Assembly (NCBI GenBank): GCA_030278955.1
Contig: JAOANR010000008.1
Span: 43,073,301-43,137,300, forward strand
Source: Hygrophila difformis
Lineage: Eukaryota > Streptophyta > Magnoliopsida > Lamiales > Acanthaceae
DNA: 64,000 nucleotides
Direction of reading: 5' to 3'
Shown: positions 57,825 to 64,000 of the stretch, piece by piece
How the letters are laid out: each line of letters starts with the position of its first letter
Position numbering within the stretch: the stretch's first letter is position 1
Notes under the pieces: generated by a model
Told to the model about the DNA's origin: nothing
Seen by the model: only the letters and a program-made list of their open reading frames with translations
Database searches by the model: none
Translations under genes and position numbers: made by a program

Positions 57825-60800
57825 CGTGATGGCAGGTACATTCCATGTTTTAAGTACACCCCTTAAAGTTCTGTTTGACTCAGGAGCTAGTTGTTCGATT
57901 ATATCATCAAGAGTCTTATCTGAACTAGATCTACCTAAGTGCGAACTGATTAACTTAGAAATTCAACTACCATCAGGAGAGGTAGTACCATGCTCTAAAC
58001 GTTATAACGGGATTCCGATAGTTATCAAGAACATAGAATTTTTCGCAAACTTGGTAGAATTTAATTTAAGGGACTTCGACGTTATACTGGGAATGGATTG
58101 GTTGACCCGGTATAAAGCGGGTAATAGAATGTCAAAAGCAGAAGATCACCTTGTCGAAAGGTAGGGGAAAGAGAGTCATCTTTTACTCTCAACCCCCTAA
58201 GAGGAGCAACAAGGTTGTTAACGCTCTCAAGCTTCGTAGCTTAATGCATAAGGGATACGCGTTGTATGCATGCTACGTTCACAACCTGGAGGCGGAAGAG
58301 AGCAAGGTTGACGACATCCCAGTGGTGAGAGAATACCCGGACGTATTTCCTGAAGACATCCCTGGCATGCCACCTGAGAGAGATCTTGAATTCACCATAG
58401 ATCTCATTCCGGGAACGGAACCTGTCTCGAAGGCCCCTTACCGTATGGCACCACTGGAAATGAAGGAGTTAAAGGAACAACTCGAAGAGTTGTTGGAGAA
58501 AGGATACATAAGACCAAGTACGTCCCCGTGGGGAGCACCGGTCTTATTTGTTAAAAAGAAGGACGGAGGACTACGCCTTTGCATCGATTACAGAGGACTC
58601 AATCAAGTGACCATCAAAAACAAGTATCCATTACCAAGGATTGAGGACTTATTTGATCAATTGAAGGGGGCGTCGGTGTTCTCAAAGATCGACTTGCGAT
58701 CCGGTTATCACCAGCTGAGGATTGCGGAGAAGGATATCCCGAAGACGGCATTCCGAACTCGTTACGGACACTACGAGTTCACAGTATTATCCTTTGGGTT
58801 AACAAATGCACCTGCAATGTTCATGAACCTCATGAACGATGTATTTAGAGAATTGTTAGATCAAAGCGTCGTGGTGTTCATCGACGACATCCTGATCTAC
58901 TCGAGAAGCGAGGAGGAGCATTCCCAACATTTGCACCAAGTGTTAGGGATTTTGCGCAAGAACCAACTCTATGGCAAACTATCCAAATGCGACTTTTGGT
59001 TGAAGGAAGTAGCATTCCTTGGGCACATAGTATCCGCCACTGGAGTTTCAGTGGATCAGGCAAAAATTTCGGCGGTGACGGAATGGGTATCGCCGACGAG
59101 TCCAACTGAAATACGGAGCTTCCTTGGGCTAGCTGGTTATTATAGGCGATTTGTGAAGGACTTCTCAAAAATCGCACGCCCGTTGACCCAGCTGTTGAAG
59201 AAAGGGGTAAAATATGACTGGACCAGTGAGTGTGAGTCCGCGTTTCAAGAACTGAAAAAGCGACTCACCAGTACACCCGTACTAGCACTACCATCAGAGA
59301 ATGGTGACTTCGAGGTTTACAGTGATGCTTCAAAGGAAGGTCTAGGATGTGTTTTGATGCAAGACTCGAGAGTCATTGCATATGCTTCGCGCCAATTGAA
59401 ACCTCATGAAGCGAACTACCCAACGCACGACTTGGAGTTGGCGGCAGTCGTGTTCGCTCTGAAAATATGGAGACACTACCTTTATGGGAGAAAGTGTCGG
59501 ATGTTCACAGACCACAAAAGCCTCAAATACATATTCACTCAAAAAGAGCTAAATCTGAGACAACGGAGATGGTTGGAACTAATCAAGGACTATGATCTCG
59601 AAATTTCTTACCACGAAGGGAAGGCCAACGTAGTAGCCGATGCCTTAAGCCGGAAGACCCAACATGTGGCGAATTCGTTGGTGATTCCGCCGGCATTATA
59701 TATGGACTTGGCAAGATTGAGCTTAGAACTAGTGCATTCGGGCACTGTAAATGAAATGGTCAACGCCATGGTAGTCGAATCAACCATATTTGACGAGATC
59801 AAACTCGCCCAACCGGGCGACGCAAAGTTGGAAAGGATTAAGGAGAACATTGCCAATGGGAAGGCAATAGGATTTGCTATCCATGAGGACGGAAGCATTC
59901 GTTTCAAGGGAAGATGGTGTGTACCACAAAAATGCGTGGAGATAAAACAAAGATTGATGGAAGAAGGGCATAACACACCTTACTCGGTTCACCCTGGAGG
60001 CGACAAATTATATAAGGATTTGAGGAAGATTTACTGGTGGCCGAGGATGAAGAATGAAGTGGCAGAATTTGTAGCGAGATGCCTCACGTGCCAAAAGGTC
60101 AAAGCCGTGCGACAGAAACCCTTAGGATTGATGCAACCATTGGAAATCCCGAGTTGGAAGTGGGATAGTATCTCTATGGATTTCGTTTCGGGATTACCAC
60201 GATCACCAAGAGGAATGAATAAGATATGGGTGATTGTCGATAGGCTAACGAAGACGGCCATTTTTATTCCAATGAAGGACACTTGGACCATGGACCAATT
60301 AGCAAGAGCGTATATTGACAATGTGGTACGAAGACACGGGGTACCACATGACATTATCTCCGATAGAGACAGTAGATTTGTCTCTCACTTTTGGACCAAG
60401 TTACAAGAAGCCCTCGGTACGCAGATTAAGATGAGCACCGCATTCCACCCAATGACGGATGGACAAACTGAGAGAACAATCCAAACGTTGGAAGACATGC
60501 TGAGAGCTTGCGTCCTAGAGTTTAAGGGTAGCTGGGAAAATCATTTACCCCTAATTGAATTTTCCTACAACAATAGCTACCATGCTAGCATCGACATGGC
60601 ACCATTCGAGGCATTGTATGGTCGAAGGTGCCGAAGTCCGTTGAGTTGGGAAGGGAATGATAAGACAGTGATAGTAGGACCACAACTCGTAGAAGATATG
60701 ACCCAACAAATCAAAGTGATTCGAGGAAAGATGAAAGCGGCCCAAGACCGACAGAAAAGTTATGCCGATGTGAGACGGCAAGACCTAGAATTTCAAGTTG

Positions 60801-61243
60801 GGGATAAGGTCATGTTAAAGATATCACCGATGAAGGGGGTTATGCGTTTTGGCAAACGAGGAAAGTTAAGCCCTCGATATATAGGACCTTATGAAATTCT
60901 AGAAAAAGTCGGGAATTTAGCATATCGTCTAGCCTTACCGCCACAATTGGCTAGAGTTCACAACGTGTTCCACATATCACAATTGAAGAAGTATGTGCAC
61001 GATCCGACCCATGTACTCCAACCGGAAGGAATTGAATTGGATGATGACTTGAGCTATGAGGAAATTCCGGTACGAATACTCGATGTTAAGGAGAGAGTAA
61101 CAAGGAACAAAGCCGTGAGAATGGTCAAGATTCTTTGGTCGAACCATGAAAGTGAAACGGCGACATGGGAGTTAGAATCCGACATGAAGGAGCGTTACCC
61201 GACCCTATTCCAAAACGGTGCAACCGCAGTTATGGGGACATAA
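57684..61243 (+). pseudogene. Pol of element E (one more 1-nt frame break)
   Basis: In order: protease with FDSGAS (57877-57885); a single-base insertion in GGG at 58119-58121; then an open frame to 61243 with RT ([11 protein letters not shown] at about 58870), RNase H ([22 protein letters not shown]), integrase zinc domain (H..H..CLTC), integrase core with D in SMDFVSG (about 60179), D in IISDRDSRF (about 60357) and E in GQTERTIQ (about 60470), a GPY/F-like block ([12 protein letters not shown]) and a chromodomain-like tail ([13 protein letters not shown] ... [12 protein letters not shown]). All catalytic residues are present. Only two homopolymer-sited indels separate gag-pol from a continuous frame. 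Confidence 0.9.
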
Positions 61244-61493
61244 CTGTAATCTTAAGGGGGGAGAGGATGTAACGACCCGAATATTTTGTATCCCAAATGA
61301 ACAAATTCTAATTATTTTGAACTACGTAATGACTTGATCCCTTCACAGGGTACGTAGGCAACTTGGAAATTTCAATTCTGGGTTCAGTCGAATAATATCA
61401 AACAACAAAACACAATGACACAACCACAATCAATCAATCGGTCAATAAGTCGCGCAACTTCGGGGACGAAGTTGATTCTTAAGGAGGGTAGAT
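61244..61493 (+). other. 3' UTR of element E with two polypurine tracts
   Basis: Directly after the stop is PPT-like TTAAGGGGGGAGAGGA (61252-61267) followed by TGTAACGACCCGAA, which looks like an LTR start that is not used here. Then come the conserved CTACGT..TACGTAGG block (61322-61357), the hairpin CAACTTCGGGGACGAAGTTG (61455-61474) and the PPT used here, TTAAGGAGGGTAGAT, next to the 3' LTR. Confidence 0.8.
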
Positions 61494-62107
61494 TGTAATA
61501 CCATAGAAATTGCCCGATATATATGTATGAATATATATATTTTGATCAATTCACTAAGTAGATTTTTAATCAAATCTATATATATTTATATGTTCAAATA
61601 TGTGCTTAAAGATTAGTATATTATTTTCTACAAAACATACTTTGAAAAAAATTATATATATTTGTCTTTTCAAATAAATATATGGATTTCAATATCAAGT
61701 GTAATAAGTATATGGTTCATAGAATATTTTAAATCCATATACAAGTTTATATACACATATATACCTTGGTCTTGAAATAATCTTTCCAAACATGTACACA
61801 TGTATATACATGTATATATTTACATGTTTAAATTATAATGAGAATTATCTATTTTCTATATATCCTTGATTAATCATTCTACCCATATTTTTTTTTATGA
61901 ATTATTCTAGAATGCCATAATATAATTGGGAATAATTTGACTATGGTTTGAAATTGTAGGGTGGAATATTAATCATATCTTGTCATTTTCAAATAAAGAA
62001 TATATTCCTTTTTGAAGCTATGTATGACTTACAAGATCACAAAAATTCCCACATTATGATTTTTTTTTAAGATAAGAATCTTAATATATATATATATAAA
62101 AAAAAAA

Positions 62108-62147
<40 letters not shown>

Positions 62148-64000
62148 ACTGTAGCATGCTACTGTAGCACGCTACTGTAGCATGCTACTGTAGCAGTCGG
62201 GATTTATGTGTTTTTGGGACTTTTTGCCATTTTTTTTGGGTCCCAAAGGTGGGAATCTTGATCTATCACGGGTGTGGCATCTTTTTGGATGTTATGTAAT
62301 CAATCCCATCCCCATTCTCAGCCATTTTCATCAATCATTCACCCCAAACTCTCCAAAAACTCTCCCAAAAGCCAAACACTCTTCCGACGAACTTCCGGCG
62401 ACTTTCCGACGAGTTTCCGGCAATCAAATCCAACCAAGGTAGGGTGTAGATCAAGGATTTACAAGCATTGGATTGTTGGTAAGGTGTAAATCAAGTTTAC
62501 TTATTGCTTTAAGATCATAATCAACCTTCTAACTTACGGATCTTTACTTGCAAAACACGTTCGTAGCCAAAGGAGAAGAAGAACGTGTTGCGTAGATCCG
62601 TTCGTGGCGATTTTGGACAAATCGATCAACTCTAGAACGTTCAAGAACTCACTCACTGTAAGTTAATAACTTACATATCAATATGGGTGGTTTAAAGACA
62701 TCCGAAACATTGGATCTTAAACGAAACGTTGAAATCAAACCTAAAAACCCCAATCTACGTATTTTCTGAAATCCGACCAAAACTCTTACTTCGAGCATTC
62801 AAACCTGAAAACTCAAAACTAAGATTTTGATCCTAAGATCTTAAGCTATATTGTGTAAAAATTTCAGAAATTTTCATCAAGTTTTGATACCCCAAATCAA
62901 GTCGGACATATTCTGCGTTTTTAAGAATTTTCAAAAGTTGACAGATTTCATAACCGAACTTGATGAGCTTATTTCTATCATTTCTAGTCCAAACCAATCT
63001 TCATGATCTAAACAAAAGTTGTAGATCTATGAGTCTTGAATACCTCTGTAAAATTTCATGCACTTTCATTAAGATTTGCTATCCCAAACCGCGTCGAACA
63101 TATTCTGTGGTGTATGAACCTTTCGGAAACTGAGACAGATTTTAAGACCGAACTTAGTAGATTAATCTGACTTAATCCGTGATGAATTTGCATAATTTGC
63201 CTCTAATAAAACTTGTTTATTTTGGTGTCTTTTAAGTGCCTGTAAATTTTCAGAATTTTTGGAGTTCATTTGACATGTTAAAAAGTCAAATCTTTGACAG
63301 ATGTCAAACCTGAATCCTGACAGCTTTTTGTTTGTGTAGAAAACTTGATTTTTGACATGCTTCCCATCATTTTTCCCAAAATCTCAAAACATGAAAGTTG
63401 TTCATTGGGATGTATTTGAGCTACTGTGAAAATTTCAGATTAATCGCCTAAGAAATGGATTTTTAAACTGAAAAGGCGTAAACTGTGACATCGATCGGTT
63501 TTAAACTTGTGAAATTTTGAAATCTCTAAACAACGATCGAAATCTTGTGATACGATAAAGTTGTATTTTTGGAAATCCCGTTACACTAAAGTTGAAACGA
63601 TATCGGTTTCATTGGGGGGTGAGTGCTCTGCAGGGTGCCCTCCTAATTATTCATTTTGTGCCTAAACGGCAATGATGATTACGCGCGAAAGATTGCCAAA
63701 ATGGCATCTTATATTTTTGGGCCTATCCTCTCGGGTGTATCCGTATGGGTTACTCGAGGCTTGACGGAGCGGTACTGGATATGGCGTATTTGGTCACAAG
63801 AGACCAACGGCCCTACCCTCTCGAGTGTATCCGTATGGGTTACTCGAGGCTCGACGGAGTGGTACTGGGTATGGCGAATCGGCTGCGGCCGCCGGAATAC
63901 CGGCTAAATGAGATGATACTTATGAAATTGGCTGAGGCCGCCGGAGAGCACCGGCTAAATGATATTATTGATATTGGCTGCGGCCGCCGGATCACCGGCT
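61494..64000 (+). repeat. 3' LTR of element E (truncated by window end)
   Basis: Copy of 52282 onward. 13-bp repeats at 62147-62196, the A run before them is a few bases longer than in the 5' LTR, and the sequence runs off the window within the GCCGG hairpin series. Confidence 0.92.

Larger units (their letters stand above)
52282..64000 (+). mobile_element. Element E: near-complete Tekay/Del chromovirus
   Basis: 5' LTR 52282-55442, PBS 55446-55457, interior to 61493, 3' LTR from 61494 running off the window. LTRs are identical by eye over about 2.5 kb except for homopolymer lengths and about four small differences near 54590-54775/63810-63995, so this is a very recent insertion. Left target TGTTA at 52277-52281. 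The gene set is complete except for two single-base indels. C-terminal integrase features (GPY/F-like block and a chromodomain-like segment ending [10 protein letters not shown]) place it in the Tekay/Del clade. Confidence 0.92.

Noticed and set aside
57223..61000. Minus-strand ORFs within gag-pol of element E
   Set aside because: Shadows of the sense coding frame.

Overview
This is plant nuclear DNA from a repeat-rich eudicot. The evidence is Ty3/gypsy chromoviruses of Tekay/Del type, a Sirevirus-type Ty1/copia element, plant MULE transposases, Stowaway MITEs and initiator-Met tRNA primer-binding sites. I cannot name the species. No complete host gene is visible; the only host-like coding piece is the last exon of a small coiled-coil/membrane protein at the left edge. 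Roughly nine tenths of the window is transposable-element sequence.

Layout. 1-7.8 kb: a GRF-type gene exon (+) facing a broken mudrA-like MULE transposase (-), then a Stowaway MITE and a second, truncated MULE transposase (+). 7.9-12.4 kb: a minus-strand relic that looks like a non-autonomous Tat/Ogre-like gypsy element, with a 3' LTR, a polypurine tract, a 330-bp tandem array and coiled-coil/KE-rich ORF remnants. 12.7-64 kb: a pile of Tekay-type elements. LTR A and its deleted interior are followed by LTR B. LTR B is split by a Sirevirus (16451-33592, TSD CAAAC), which is itself split by a young internally deleted Tekay element (24046-32239, TSD GCAGC). Broken interior B follows, then LTR C with interior C (split by a 1.2-kb fold-back MULE-like element), an LTR fragment with interior D (carrying a Stowaway MITE), LTR F, and finally the youngest copy, element E (52282 to beyond the window), inserted into LTR F.

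Element E is the best guide to gene content: a small coiled-coil ORF ahead of gag, Gag with two zinc knuckles, protease, reverse transcriptase, RNase H, integrase and a C-terminal chromodomain-like segment. The same extra pre-gag ORF is kept in interiors B, C and D.

The most unusual signals are in the non-coding parts of the Tekay elements. The LTRs share a probable leader intron built from about four degenerate ~190-bp repeats, plus a set of hairpins whose stems change sequence between copies while staying paired: a U5 hairpin, a hairpin before the splice acceptor, and a series with a constant CACTAACGAGGCA loop. The nested Tekay element also has an LTR that has taken in 168 bp of former 3' UTR, including the old polypurine tract. 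These points come from reading and hand alignment, not from computed folding or searches.
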